From the NCBI RefSeq assembly GCF_004342285.1, contig NZ_SMCV01000019.1, positions 1-48,660 of the forward strand: a DNA stretch of 48,660 bases, written 5' to 3'. This document shows, in pieces, positions 17,840 through 26,755 of this stretch. The position numbers and the translations under genes are program-made. The notes under the pieces are model-generated. The model saw only the letters and a program-made list of their open reading frames with translations. It did no database searches and had not been told where the DNA came from. Position 1 is the stretch's first letter; every line of letters begins with the position of its first letter. Origin of the DNA: Klebsiella sp. BIGb0138 (GTDB lineage Bacteria; Pseudomonadota; Gammaproteobacteria; Enterobacterales; Enterobacteriaceae).

Positions 17840-19849
17840 ATGCTTATGGTATTCAGGCGACTGCTGGTCTGCCTGCTTTGGCTATGGCTGCCCGTCAGCC
17901 AGGCCGCCGACAGCGGCTGGCTGCGCGCCGCCGATAATCAACACGCCAGCGTCCGCCTGCGCGCACAAACTGAAAGCAGCGGCGCCACCCGCCTGCTGCT
18001 GGACGTGGCGCTGGAAAAGGGCTGGAAAACCTACTGGCGATCGCCGGGAGAAGGCGGCATCGCGCCGACGATCGCCTGGCATACGCCGCTGGATGTCACC
18101 TGGCACTGGCCCACGCCACAGCGCTTTGAGGTCGCCGGGATTTCCACCCAGGGCTATCACGGCAATGTCAGTTTCCCGCTGGAGCTCCGCGGTCAGGTAG
18201 CGCCGACGTTAAGCGGTGTGCTGACGCTGCCCACCTGCAGCAACGTCTGCATCCTGACCGACTATCCCTTCTCGCTGGATATGACCTCCCCGCCGGCAGG
18301 CGATTTTCGCTACGACTTTACCCGTGCGCTGGGCACGCTACCGCGAGCGGATGGCCTGACTTCCCGGCTGAGCGCAAGCTACGGCAGCGGCAAGCTGACG
18401 GTCACCGCCGTTCGCGCGGCGAGCTGGCAGCAGCCATCGCTGTTTATCGACAGCATGGCGGATGTCGATTTTGGCAAACCAACCTTCTCGCTAAAAGGCG
18501 ATACGCTGACCGCCCAGCTCCCGGTGACCGACAGCTGGGGAGAGGCGGCTCCCGATCTACGCAGTAAACGCCTGTCGCTGGTGCTGGCCGACGAGGGTCT
18601 GGCGCAGGAGAGCGCGCTGACGATCGGCGGGAGCGCCGCCGCGCCAGCGCCGGCGTTATGGTGGATAGTGCTGATGGCGCTGGCGGGCGGGCTAATACTC
18701 AATGTTATGCCCTGCGTCCTGCCGGTGCTGGCCATGAAGCTCGGATCGCTGGTGCAAACCGGCGCGCGCGAACGCGGCGTCGTACGTCGGCAGTTCCTGG
18801 CCTCGGTTTGCGGGATTGTGGTGTCATTTCTGGCGCTGGCGTTGATGATGACCCTGCTGCGGCTGGGCAACCAGGCGTTAGGCTGGGGCATCCAGTTTCA
18901 GAGTCCGTGGTTTATTGGCGCGATGGCGCTGGTGATGGTGGCGTTCAGCGCCAGTCTGCTGGGATTATTTGAGATCCGTCTCTCCTCCGGCAGCAGTACC
19001 TTTCTGGCAACCCGCGGCGGTAACGGCCTGATGGGGCATTTCTGTCAGGGCGCCTTTGCCACTCTGCTGGCAACGCCGTGTACCGCCCCGTTCCTCGGTA
19101 CCGCCGTCTCGGTCGCGCTGGTGGCGCCGCTGCCGCTGCTGTGGGGGATATTCTTCGCCATGGGGATCGGCATGAGCCTGCCGTGGCTGCTGGTGGCCGC
19201 CTGGCCTGCCCTCGCCCGCCATCTGCCGCGCCCGGGTCGCTGGATGAACAGCCTGCGGGTGGTGCTTGGGCTGATGATGCTGGGATCGTCATTATGGCTG
19301 ATCGGCCTGCTGACGGTCCACATTGGCCGAACTCCGGTGCTCACGCTGATAGCGCTCCTGACGCTGACGCTACTGCTGGCAACGCTCTGGCGCTACCGCT
19401 GGCGCACGGCGCTGCGGGCCGGCGTCCTGGCATTGGCTGTCGTCGGTATAGTGACCTTCATTGTTCAGCCCGACGGCCAGGCTTCCCGGCGCGATCGCGT
19501 AAACTGGCAGCCGCTCAGTGAACAGGCGATTAGCGACGCGCTGGCAAACCATAAGCGGCTGTTTATCGACGTCACCGCCGACTGGTGCGTAACCTGTAAA
19601 GCCAATAAATATAACGTGTTGCTACGCGATGACGTACAGAGTGCGCTATCCGAGCCGGACGTGGTGGCGCTGCGCGGCGACTGGAGCCGCCCCTCGGTAA
19701 CCATCAGCCGCTTCCTGAGCGCCCGCGGCAGCGCGGCGGTCCCCTTCAATCAGATCTACGGGCCGGGATTGGCGCAGGGCCACGTGCTGCCTGCGCTGTT
19801 AAATCGCGACGATCTCCTCGCCACCCTGTCCGACGCGAAAGGAAAATAA
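17840..19849 (+). CDS. scsB: ScsB, membrane thiol reductase (DsbD-like)
   Basis: 669 residues. A signal peptide (to about residue 22, SQAA) is followed by a periplasmic domain with a Cys pair (PTCSNVCILTD). The central eight or so membrane helices carry the DsbD/CcdA cysteines in NVMPCVLPVLAMKLGS and LLATPCTAPFLGTAV. The C-terminal thioredoxin domain has Cys583-Val-Thr-Cys586 (TADWCVTCKANKYN). By analogy with DsbD and Salmonella ScsB, it passes electrons from cytosolic thioredoxin to periplasmic partners, chiefly ScsC. It is cotranscribed with scsC, two bases downstream. Confidence 0.92.
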   Translation: MLMVFRRLLVCLLWLWLPVSQAADSGWLRAADNQHASVRLRAQTESSGATRLLLDVALEKGWKTYWRSPGEGGIAPTIAWHTPLDVTWHWPTPQRFEVAGISTQGYHGNVSFPLELRGQVAPTLSGVLTLPTCSNVCILTDYPFSLDMTSPPAGDFRYDFTRALGTLPRADGLTSRLSASYGSGKLTVTAVRAASWQQPSLFIDSMADVDFGKPTFSLKGDTLTAQLPVTDSWGEAAPDLRSKRLSLVLADEGLAQESALTIGGSAAAPAPALWWIVLMALAGGLILNVMPCVLPVLAMKLGSLVQTGARERGVVRRQFLASVCGIVVSFLALALMMTLLRLGNQALGWGIQFQSPWFIGAMALVMVAFSASLLGLFEIRLSSGSSTFLATRGGNGLMGHFCQGAFATLLATPCTAPFLGTAVSVALVAPLPLLWGIFFAMGIGMSLPWLLVAAWPALARHLPRPGRWMNSLRVVLGLMMLGSSLWLIGLLTVHIGRTPVLTLIALLTLTLLLATLWRYRWRTALRAGVLALAVVGIVTFIVQPDGQASRRDRVNWQPLSEQAISDALANHKRLFIDVTADWCVTCKANKYNVLLRDDVQSALSEPDVVALRGDWSRPSVTISRFLSARGSAAVPFNQIYGPGLAQGHVLPALLNRDDLLATLSDAKGK

Positions 19850-19851
19850 TC

Positions 19852-20463
19852 ATGAGAATCCTCGCCGCATTACTGCTGCTGTGTGTGTCCACACTGAGTC
19901 TGGCCGCTCCGGCAGAACAGCCAGACTCCTCCTCCGACGCGCAGCTGGCGAACCTGCTGTTTAACGATCCCAACAGCCCGCGTGTCGGGGCCAAAACGCC
20001 GCGCCTGACCATCGTCTCATTTACCGATTACAACTGCCCCTACTGCAAGCAGTTCGATCCGCTGCTGGAGAAAATCGTTCACGATAATCCCGACGTGCAG
20101 CTGATCGTAAAGCTGCTGCCGTTTAAAGGGCAAAGCTCGGTCAATGCCGCTAAAACCGCGCTCTCAGCCTGGCGCCAGCAGCCGGACAAATTCTGGGCGC
20201 TGCATCGGCGTCTGATGGCCAAAAAAGGCTACCACGATGATGCCAGTATTTCCGCCGCGCAGCAGAAAACCGCCACCGACGGCGTAAAGACGGATGACGA
20301 GACGATGGATTCATTGAAGATGAACCTGATTTTGTCGCAGGTTCTGCGTATCCAGGGTACCCCGGCGACGATTATCGGCGATCGGATGGTCGCCGGAGCG
20401 ATTCCCTATGACGACCTGGAGGAGCTGGTGAAAGAGCTGCTGGCAAAAACCAATGGTCAGTAA
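19852..20463 (+). CDS. scsC: ScsC, periplasmic DsbA-like thiol-disulfide protein
   Basis: 203 residues with a signal peptide (residues 1-19). A thioredoxin fold with helical insertion carries the active site Cys62-Pro-Tyr-Cys65 and a cis-Pro loop GTPATIIGDRMV. In Salmonella and Proteus, ScsC is a copper-linked disulfide oxidase, reductase or isomerase depending on the species. The N-terminal stretch before the fold is short, so this is closer to the monomeric Salmonella form than to the trimeric Proteus form; that is inference. It overlaps scsD by 11 bases. Confidence 0.9.
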   Translation: MRILAALLLLCVSTLSLAAPAEQPDSSSDAQLANLLFNDPNSPRVGAKTPRLTIVSFTDYNCPYCKQFDPLLEKIVHDNPDVQLIVKLLPFKGQSSVNAAKTALSAWRQQPDKFWALHRRLMAKKGYHDDASISAAQQKTATDGVKTDDETMDSLKMNLILSQVLRIQGTPATIIGDRMVAGAIPYDDLEELVKELLAKTNGQ

Positions 20464-20953
20464 ATTACGCCGCTGGCTGCGCGAGCTGCTCATCCTGCTG
20501 CTGCTTGCCGCGGCGCTCATCGGCGGCATCGACTATCTGCGCCAGCCCGCGTTACCGCAGAACTTTGCCAGCACGCCGCTGCAGACCCTGGACGGTAAAG
20601 TCGTTGACCTGAACGCCATGAGTCAACAGCGCCCGCTGCTGCTCTACGTCTGGGCCACCTGGTGCGGCGTTTGTCGCTATACCACGCCGTCCGTCGCGGC
20701 GCTGGCAAGCGATGGCGGTAACGTGATGACGGTCGCGCTGCGCTCCGGCGACGATGGCTCGCTGACCACCTGGCTGGCGCATAAAAAAATGGCGCTGCCG
20801 ACGGTTAATGACCCCGCTGGCCAGCTTTCCCGCCAATGGGATGTCCAGGTGACGCCAACGCTGATCGTTATTTCCCGCGGCGAGGTCAAGTCGGTGACGA
20901 CCGGCTGGACCAGCCGCTGGGGGATGCGCCTGCGCTTATGGCTGGCCTCCTGA
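20453..20953 (+). CDS. scsD: ScsD, membrane-anchored thioredoxin-like protein
   Basis: 166 residues. An N-terminal membrane anchor (residues about 11-26, ELLILLLLAAALIGG) precedes a TlpA/ResA-like thioredoxin domain facing the periplasm, with Cys71-Gly-Val-Cys74 (ATWCGVC) and cis-Pro loop VTPTLIVI. It is the last gene of the scs operon, starting inside scsC. Confidence 0.9.
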   Translation: MVSKLRRWLRELLILLLLAAALIGGIDYLRQPALPQNFASTPLQTLDGKVVDLNAMSQQRPLLLYVWATWCGVCRYTTPSVAALASDGGNVMTVALRSGDDGSLTTWLAHKKMALPTVNDPAGQLSRQWDVQVTPTLIVISRGEVKSVTTGWTSRWGMRLRLWLAS

Positions 20954-20961
20954 CCTCATGA

Positions 20962-20992
20962 GCCCGGGCAAGGCAGATGCCGCCGCCCGGGG
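20962..20992. repeat. REP-like palindrome after scsD
   Basis: GCCCGGGC (20962-20969) and GCCCGGG (20985-20991) enclose a second small hairpin (GGC-AGAT-GCC). The form resembles Klebsiella-type repetitive extragenic palindromes. It lies between the convergent scsD and ygfF and may protect or terminate the scs transcript. Confidence 0.5.
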
Positions 20993-21019
20993 TTTCCCCG
21001 GCTCACGCCGGGCTATCGG

Positions 21020-21763
21020 TTATTTCCCGCCGGCCAGCTCGAGGAAGCTGCCGGTGACATAGGAGGCTTTTTCGCTCAGCAGCCACGCGATGGCCTGCGC
21101 CACCTCTTCCGGCTGGCCGCCGCGCTGCATCGGTAACGCCGCTTTCACCCGATCCACGCGCCCCGGCTCACCGCCGGAGGCGTGCATATCGGTGTAGATA
21201 AAGCCGGGACGAACGCCGTTAACACGAATCCCCTGCGCCGCGACTTCCAGAGATAACCCGGTGGTCAGGGTATCCACCGCCCCTTTCGAAGCGGCGTAAT
21301 CAACATATTCTCCCGCCGCACCGAGCCGTGACGCCGCCGAAGAGACATTAACGATCGCCCCGCCTTTTCCACCGTGGCGGTGCGCCATCCGTTTCACTGC
21401 CTCCCGGCAGCAGAGGAAATAGCCGGTGACATTGGTGCCCAGCACCCGGTTAATCCGCTCGGCATTCAGGTTTTCAATCGTACTTTGCGTAAACAGAATT
21501 CCCGCGTTGTTCACCAGCGCGGTCAACGGCTCGCCAAGACGGTCAATACCGTCAAACATCGCCAGCACCTGCGCTTCATCGCTGATGTCTGCGCGCAGCG
21601 CCACGGCTTTGCCGCCCTGGGCGACGATCTCATTAACCACCTCAGTCGCGGCGTTGATGTTGTGGTGGTAATTCACCGCGACGGTATAGCCTTCCTGCGC
21701 CAGCAGCAGCGCTGTCGCCTTGCCTATTCCGCGGCTGGCGCCGGTAATCAATACTACAGCCAT
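21020..21763 (-). CDS. ygfF: Short-chain dehydrogenase/reductase YgfF
   Basis: 247 residues, same length as E. coli YgfF. Classical SDR: Rossmann motif TGASRGIGKATALLL at the N-terminus, NNAG at about residues 86-89, and the catalytic Ser with YxxxK (YVDYAASKGAV). Substrate unknown. It lies just downstream of the gcvP terminator on the same strand. Confidence 0.93.
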   Translation of the reverse strand: MAVVLITGASRGIGKATALLLAQEGYTVAVNYHHNINAATEVVNEIVAQGGKAVALRADISDEAQVLAMFDGIDRLGEPLTALVNNAGILFTQSTIENLNAERINRVLGTNVTGYFLCCREAVKRMAHRHGGKGGAIVNVSSAASRLGAAGEYVDYAASKGAVDTLTTGLSLEVAAQGIRVNGVRPGFIYTDMHASGGEPGRVDRVKAALPMQRGGQPEEVAQAIAWLLSEKASYVTGSFLELAGGK

Positions 21764-21773
21764 CTTATTCTCC

Positions 21774-21801
21774 CAAAAAATAAAGGCGCCGAAGCGCCTT
21801 T
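21774..21801 (-). terminator. Terminator of the gcvTHP operon
   Basis: AAAGGCGC-CGAA-GCGCCTTT (21782-21801) forms a perfect stem; on the minus strand it is followed by TATTTTTT. Confidence 0.85.
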
Positions 21802-21823
21802 AAAAGATAGTCCGATCGGCCGG

Positions 21824-24697
21824 TTACTGATATTCGCTCAGCGGAACGCAGGCGCAGAACAGGTTACGATCGCCGTAAACATCATCCAGACGTTTCACCG
21901 TCGGCCAGTATTTATTCGCCAGCCCTGCCGGGAATACCGCCTGTTCGCGGGTGTACGGATGGTGCCATTCGGCAACCAGTTCGCCCTGCGTGTGCGGCGC
22001 GTTAACCAGCGGGTTATCTTCCAGCGGCCACTCGCCCGCTTGCACACGGTCGATTTCACTGCGAATCGCCAGCATGGCAGCGATAAAGCGATCCAGCTCG
22101 ACTTTGCTTTCAGATTCCGTCGGCTCAACCATCAACGTACCAGCCACCGGGAAGGACATCGTCGGCGCATGGAAACCGAAGTCGATCAAACGCTTAGCAA
22201 TATCCAGCTCGCTGATGCCGGTCTCTTCTTTCAGCGGGCGAATATCAAGAATACATTCGTGCGCCACGCGGCCGTCGCGGCCGGTATAGAGCACCGGGAA
22301 GGCCTCTTTCAGACGGGTCGCAATGTAGTTGGCGTTGAGGATCGCCACCTGGCTGGCCTGCTTCAGCCCTTCCGCGCCCATCATGCGGATATACATCCAG
22401 CTGATAGGCAGAATAGAGGCGCTGCCGAACGGCGCGGCAGATACGGCGCCCTGGCGGGTCAGCATCCCTTCGATTTGCACCACGCTGTGGCCCGGAACAA
22501 ACGGCGCGAGGTGCGCTTTGACGCCAATCGGCCCCATACCCGGGCCGCCGCCGCCGTGCGGAATACAGAAGGTTTTATGCAGGTTAAGGTGCGATACGTC
22601 CGCGCCGATAAAGCCCGGGGAGGTGATCCCCACCTGAGCATTCATGTTAGCGCCGTCGAGGTAAACCTGGCCGCCGAAGTGATGCACGATTTCGCACACT
22701 TCACGGATAGTCTCTTCGTAGACGCCGTGCGTCGACGGATAGGTCACCATGATGCAGGAAAGATTTTCCCCCGCCTGCTCCGCCTTGAGACGCAGATCCG
22801 CCAGATCAATGTTGCCATTTTTATCACAGGCGACCACCACCACCTGCATCCCCGCCATCTGTGCGGACGCCGGGTTGGTGCCGTGCGCAGAGCTTGGGAT
22901 CAGGCAGATGTCACGATGGCCTTCATTGCGGCTTTCATGGTAGTGACGAATGGCCAGCAGACCCGCGTATTCGCCCTGCGCGCCAGAGTTCGGCTGCATG
23001 CACACGGCATCATAGCCGGTCAGTTTTACCAGCCAGTCGGAGAGCTGGGCAATCATCTGATGGTAGCCTTCGGCCTGCTCTGCCGGACAGAACGGGTGCA
23101 GTTCGGCAAACTCCGGCCAGGTGATCGGGATCATTTCCGCCGCCGCGTTCAGCTTCATGGTGCAGGATCCCAGCGGGATCATCGCCTGATTGAGGGCCAG
23201 ATCTTTACGCTCGAGCGAGTGCATATAGCGCATCATCTCGGTTTCGCTGTGATAGCGATTGAACACCGGGTGCGTCAGAATCGCATCGTTACGCAGCATG
23301 CTTTGCGGGATCGAACGGCTGTCAAGCGCCACGTCCTTATCCAGGGTATCGATATCCAGACCATGGTCGTCGCCAATCACGGCGCGGAACAGATTCAGCA
23401 CATCTTCACGGGTTGTCGCTTCATCGAGGGTGATGCCGACCGCGTGATGAATATCGCTGCGCAGGTTCATTTCCAGCGCTTCAGCGCGCGCCAGCACCGC
23501 CGCTTTGTCAGCCACTTCGACGCACAGGGTGTCGAAGTAGTGCGCGTGGCGCAGCCTGAGCCCTTTTTTCTGCAGGCCGTCGGCCAGAATGTCGGTCAGA
23601 CGGTGGATACGGCTGGCGATACGCTTCAGACCTTCTGGCCCGTGGAACACCGCGTACAGGCTGGCAATGTTCGCCAGCAGCACCTGGGAGGTACAAATAT
23701 TCGAGTTCGCTTTCTCGCGGCGGATATGCTGCTCGCGCGTCTGCATCGCCATGCGCAGCGCGGTATTGCCTGCGGCATCTTTCGATACGCCGATAATACG
23801 GCCCGGCATGGAACGTTTGAATTCATCTTTCGCGGCAAAGAAAGCCGCGTGTGGGCCGCCGTAGCCCATCGGTACGCCGAAACGCTGGGCGGAACCGAAA
23901 ACGATATCGGCCCCCTGCTTGCCCGGCGCGGTCAGCAGCACCAGCGCCATAAAGTCAGCGGCGACGCTGACCACCACTTTGCGCGCTTTCAGTTCGGCGA
24001 TCAGGTTGCTGTAGTCATGAACTTCGCCGGTGGTACCCACCTGCTGTAACAGCACGCCGAAGACGTCCTGATGGTCGAGCGCTTTGTCAGCATCGTCAAC
24101 GATGACATCAAAGCCGAAAGTTTCAGCACGGGTGCGCACCACATCCAGCGTCTGCGGATGAACGTCAGCGGCGACGAAGAAGCGGTTAGCGTTCTTCAGT
24201 TTGCTGACGCGTTTGGCCATCGCCATCGCTTCTGCCCCGGCGGTCGCTTCATCCAGCAGCGAGGCGGAGGCGATGTCCAGACCGGTTAAATCGAGCGTAA
24301 CCTGCTGGAAGTTCAACAGCGCTTCCAGACGGCCCTGGGACACTTCCGGCTGATACGGCGTGTAGGCGGTGTACCAGCCCGGATTTTCCAGCATATTGCG
24401 CTGGATAACCGGCGGCAGCTGCACGGCGGTATAACCCATGCCGATGTAAGACTTAAAGCGCTTGTTACGACCGGCGATCGCCTTCAGTTCCGCCAGCGCG
24501 GCGAATTCGGTGGTCGCGTCACCCACCTGCGGTGGGGTCGCCAGCTGAATATCCTGCGGCACAATCTGGCCAATCAGGGCGTTAAGCGAATCGGCGCCGA
24601 CGGTATTCAGCATCTCCTGCTGTTGCTGAGCATCCGGGCCGATGTGACGTTCAATAAAGGCGCCGCGGTTTTCAAGCTGACCTAAAGTCTGAGTCAT
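21824..24697 (-). CDS. gcvP: Glycine dehydrogenase (decarboxylating), P-protein
   Basis: 957 residues as in E. coli. The PLP enzyme decarboxylates glycine and transfers the aminomethyl group to the lipoyl arm of GcvH. The PLP-binding Lys lies in [16 protein letters not shown] (about residue 708), followed by a glycine-rich loop. The two homologous halves typical of the single-chain P-protein are complete. It is the last gene of gcvT-gcvH-gcvP, separated from gcvH by a 114-base gap with a strong hairpin. Confidence 0.97.
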   Translation of the reverse strand: MTQTLGQLENRGAFIERHIGPDAQQQQEMLNTVGADSLNALIGQIVPQDIQLATPPQVGDATTEFAALAELKAIAGRNKRFKSYIGMGYTAVQLPPVIQRNMLENPGWYTAYTPYQPEVSQGRLEALLNFQQVTLDLTGLDIASASLLDEATAGAEAMAMAKRVSKLKNANRFFVAADVHPQTLDVVRTRAETFGFDVIVDDADKALDHQDVFGVLLQQVGTTGEVHDYSNLIAELKARKVVVSVAADFMALVLLTAPGKQGADIVFGSAQRFGVPMGYGGPHAAFFAAKDEFKRSMPGRIIGVSKDAAGNTALRMAMQTREQHIRREKANSNICTSQVLLANIASLYAVFHGPEGLKRIASRIHRLTDILADGLQKKGLRLRHAHYFDTLCVEVADKAAVLARAEALEMNLRSDIHHAVGITLDEATTREDVLNLFRAVIGDDHGLDIDTLDKDVALDSRSIPQSMLRNDAILTHPVFNRYHSETEMMRYMHSLERKDLALNQAMIPLGSCTMKLNAAAEMIPITWPEFAELHPFCPAEQAEGYHQMIAQLSDWLVKLTGYDAVCMQPNSGAQGEYAGLLAIRHYHESRNEGHRDICLIPSSAHGTNPASAQMAGMQVVVVACDKNGNIDLADLRLKAEQAGENLSCIMVTYPSTHGVYEETIREVCEIVHHFGGQVYLDGANMNAQVGITSPGFIGADVSHLNLHKTFCIPHGGGGPGMGPIGVKAHLAPFVPGHSVVQIEGMLTRQGAVSAAPFGSASILPISWMYIRMMGAEGLKQASQVAILNANYIATRLKEAFPVLYTGRDGRVAHECILDIRPLKEETGISELDIAKRLIDFGFHAPTMSFPVAGTLMVEPTESESKVELDRFIAAMLAIRSEIDRVQAGEWPLEDNPLVNAPHTQGELVAEWHHPYTREQAVFPAGLANKYWPTVKRLDDVYGDRNLFCACVPLSEYQ

Positions 24698-24764
24698 GAG
24701 CGATGGTTCCTGAAACGTGCAGTGAATCGTAGATGTCTTTACTTACCTGAACAGGCAAAATCAT

Positions 24765-24798
24765 CCGGACTGCCGCTACAGACGCAGCGGCAGTCCGG
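24765..24798. promoter_or_regulatory. Perfect 13-base stem-loop between gcvH and gcvP
   Basis: CCGGACTGCCGCT (24765-24777) and AGCGGCAGTCCGG (24786-24798) are exact inverses around an eight-base loop. On the minus strand it is followed by ATGATTTTG, a weak T-tract. It could be an mRNA-stabilising or processing hairpin, or a partial terminator setting the gcvP dose. Confidence 0.65.
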
Positions 24799-24811
24799 CG
24801 GGTGCGGCTAT

Positions 24812-25201
24812 TTACTCGTTTTCCAGCAGCGCCGCGTAGGCGGCCGCATCCAGCAGGGCCGCAACCTGGGATTCATCGCTGGCTTTGATTTTGAAAATCC
24901 AGCCGTCAGCATACGGATCGCTGTTCACCAGCTCCGGCGAGTCGTTCAGCGCTTCATTAATCGCGACAATCTCGCCGCTAACCGGGGCATAGATATCAGA
25001 AGCCGCTTTGACCGACTCGGCAACCGCGCAGTCGTCGCCCGCATCAACGGTGGTACCGACGTCCGGCAGGTCGACAAAAACCATATCGCCAAGCAGCTCC
25101 TGCGCATGTTCGGTGATGCCGACGGTATAGGTACCGTCGGCTTCTTTACGCAGCCATTCGTGTTCTTTGCTGTATTTCAGTTCTGCTGGTACGTTGCTCA
25201 T
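24812..25201 (-). CDS. gcvH: Glycine cleavage system H protein
   Basis: ATG 25201 ([16 protein letters not shown]) gives 129 residues as in E. coli; a TTG one codon upstream is ignored. A small lipoyl carrier shuttling the aminomethyl group between P, T and L proteins. Lipoylation Lys65 lies in [11 protein letters not shown]. Between gcvT (24 bases upstream) and gcvP. Confidence 0.97.
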   Translation of the reverse strand: MSNVPAELKYSKEHEWLRKEADGTYTVGITEHAQELLGDMVFVDLPDVGTTVDAGDDCAVAESVKAASDIYAPVSGEIVAINEALNDSPELVNSDPYADGWIFKIKASDESQVAALLDAAAYAALLENE

Positions 25202-25225
25202 CAATTCATCTCCAAAAAGGGGGAA

Positions 25226-26320
25226 TCACACCACGGCTTTGCCGTTGCGTACAAAAACAGGTTTAGTCACTTTTACCGGCATTTCGCGGTTGCGAATCTG
25301 CACAATGGCCGTTTCGCCGATCCCGGCCGGTACCCGTGCCAGGGCAATACTGTAGCCCAGCGTCGGGGAGAAGGTGCCGCTGGTGATAATGCCTTCTTTC
25401 TGATTGCCGTCAGCATCGGTAAAGTGCACCGGCAGGCCGCCGCGCAGAACGCCTTTTTCGGTCATCGCCAGGCCTACCAGCTGTTCAGTGCCCTTTTCAC
25501 GCTGCAGCTCCAGGGCTTCGCGGCCGATGAACTGACGATCGGCGGGTTCCCAGGCAATGGTCCAGCCCATATTGGCCGCCAGCGGAGAGATGCTCTCATC
25601 CATCTCCTGACCATACAGGTTCATCCCCGCTTCGAGGCGCAGGGTATCGCGAGCGCCCAGGCCGCATGGCTTCACGCCAGCGTCCAGCAGACCGCGCCAG
25701 AAATCCGCGGCTTGCTCATTCGGCAGCGCGATTTCATACCCGGTTTCGCCGGTATAGCCGGTGGTGGCAATAAACAGATCGCCCGCCTGCACGCCAAAGA
25801 ACGGTTTCATCCCCGCAACGGCCTGACGCTGCTCGTCGGTAAACAGGGTGGCGGCCTTCTCTTTCGCCTGCGGCCCTTGTACGGCAATCAGCGAAAGATC
25901 GTCGCGGACGGTGATCTCAAGACCATAGGGTTCGGCCTGCTGGCTAATCCAGGCGAGGTCTTTTTCACGGGTGGCGGAGTTAACAACGAGGCGGAAATAA
26001 TCTTCGGCAAGGAAATAGACAATCAGGTCATCGATGACGCCAGCGGAGGCGGTGAGCATGCCGCTATAGAGCGCTTTGCCGGGAACCGTGAGCCTGGCGA
26101 CATCGTTAGCCAGCAAATAGCGCAAGAACTCACGAACCCGGCTGCCGTGGAAGTCGACAATGGTCATGTGCGAGACATCGAACATTCCGGCGTCGCCTCG
26201 CACCGCGTGGTGCTCATCAATCTGGGAACCGTAATGTAGCGGCATCATCCAGCCATGGAAGTCCACCATGCGAGCGCCGCACAGCGTGTGTTGTTCATAC
26301 AACGGAGTCTGTTGAGCCAT
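25226..26320 (-). CDS. gcvT: Glycine cleavage system T protein (aminomethyltransferase)
   Basis: ATG 26320 ([18 protein letters not shown]) gives 364 residues as in E. coli; the open frame to 26380 is 5' leader. It moves the methylene group from aminomethyl-lipoyl GcvH to tetrahydrofolate, releasing ammonia. Folate-pocket signatures include [14 protein letters not shown] and [15 protein letters not shown]. First gene of the operon, behind a long control region (26321-26713). Confidence 0.97.
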   Translation of the reverse strand: MAQQTPLYEQHTLCGARMVDFHGWMMPLHYGSQIDEHHAVRGDAGMFDVSHMTIVDFHGSRVREFLRYLLANDVARLTVPGKALYSGMLTASAGVIDDLIVYFLAEDYFRLVVNSATREKDLAWISQQAEPYGLEITVRDDLSLIAVQGPQAKEKAATLFTDEQRQAVAGMKPFFGVQAGDLFIATTGYTGETGYEIALPNEQAADFWRGLLDAGVKPCGLGARDTLRLEAGMNLYGQEMDESISPLAANMGWTIAWEPADRQFIGREALELQREKGTEQLVGLAMTEKGVLRGGLPVHFTDADGNQKEGIITSGTFSPTLGYSIALARVPAGIGETAIVQIRNREMPVKVTKPVFVRNGKAVV

Positions 26321-26423
26321 CTTTTCCTCATCGAATAAAACGGAACCAGCTACTGTTTTGGGCGATGACGTTTGGGCCATTTCACACCACGAAATCCGCC
26401 GCCGACATCGTTATCCGACGCCG

Positions 26424-26439
26424 ACGCAAACGTTCTCTT
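26424..26439 (-). promoter_or_regulatory. PurR operator at the gcvT promoter
   Basis: ACGCAAACGTTCTCTT matches the PurR consensus ACGCAAACGTTTTCGT at 14 of 16 positions. In E. coli PurR represses gcv at a site overlapping the transcription start, about 100 bases before gcvT. The spacing here is the same, so transcription probably starts near 26440, with AACTTA (26447-26452, read in reverse) as -10. Confidence 0.75.
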
Positions 26440-26473
26440 TTGCCTGAACTTACCACCGAAACCGGCGCTAAAC

Positions 26474-26507
26474 CATAAGCTAAATCAGGACATCACATTA
26501 GCTTATG
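26474..26507 (-). promoter_or_regulatory. 10-base inverted repeat at the gcv promoter, probable GcvA site
   Basis: CATAAGCTAA (26474-26483) and TTAGCTTATG (26498-26507) are exact inverses 14 bases apart. The right arm contains ATTAG, the reverse of the CTAAT GcvA motif. If transcription starts near 26440, this occupies roughly -67 to -34, where the promoter-proximal GcvA site lies in E. coli. Confidence 0.6.
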
Positions 26508-26613
26508 ACCAAAATCCGCCCAAAAGACTACAGAGTTATTAACTGGAAAAAAGCGATTTAAGCCACATAAAATTAAGACCATTCGCTAAAAATACCGAGC
26601 ATGATGGTGTTTT

Positions 26614-26694
26614 ATGCGAAAAAATGGGCCGATTTTCGTTGACTAAAAAAGAGAAACATTAATAAAACTAATGCGAAAAAATGGGTGAGATTAG
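26614..26694 (-). promoter_or_regulatory. Upstream gcv control region: direct repeat plus CTAAT/ATTAG motifs
   Basis: ATGCGAAAAAATGGG occurs at 26614-26628 and again at 26671-26685. CTAAT (26668-26672) and ATTAG (26690-26694) lie around the second copy, at about -230 to -255 from the predicted start, the region of the distal GcvA sites in E. coli. The A+T-rich stretch between fits Lrp binding, known for gcv in E. coli. Confidence 0.5.
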
Positions 26695-26713
26695 ATTATT
26701 TCAAATGAGCGGG

Positions 26714-26736
26714 AAAAACCCGGCGCGCCGGCCGGG
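26714..26736 (-). terminator. Terminator after ubiI
   Basis: On the minus strand CCCGGC...GCCGGG is followed directly by TTTTT. It ends the ubiI transcript and insulates the gcv control region. Confidence 0.8.
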
Positions 26737-26755
26737 TGAGAGAAGTGTGACGCGC

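Noticed and set aside
21374..24049. 891-residue plus-strand open frame opposite ygfF and gcvP
   Set aside because: Runs across two genes on the other strand and reads as low-complexity His/Arg/Gln-rich text. Antisense shadow.
24722..26239. 505-residue plus-strand frame opposite gcvH and gcvT
   Set aside because: Antisense shadow covering two well-identified genes and the gap between them.
26614..26685. Two repeats as the start of a CRISPR array
   Set aside because: Only two short copies within a promoter region, with no further units and no cas genes anywhere in the window.
26321..26755. Glycine riboswitch before gcvT
   Set aside because: No tandem aptamer pattern is visible, and enterobacterial gcv is controlled by GcvA, Lrp and PurR, whose sites are visible here.
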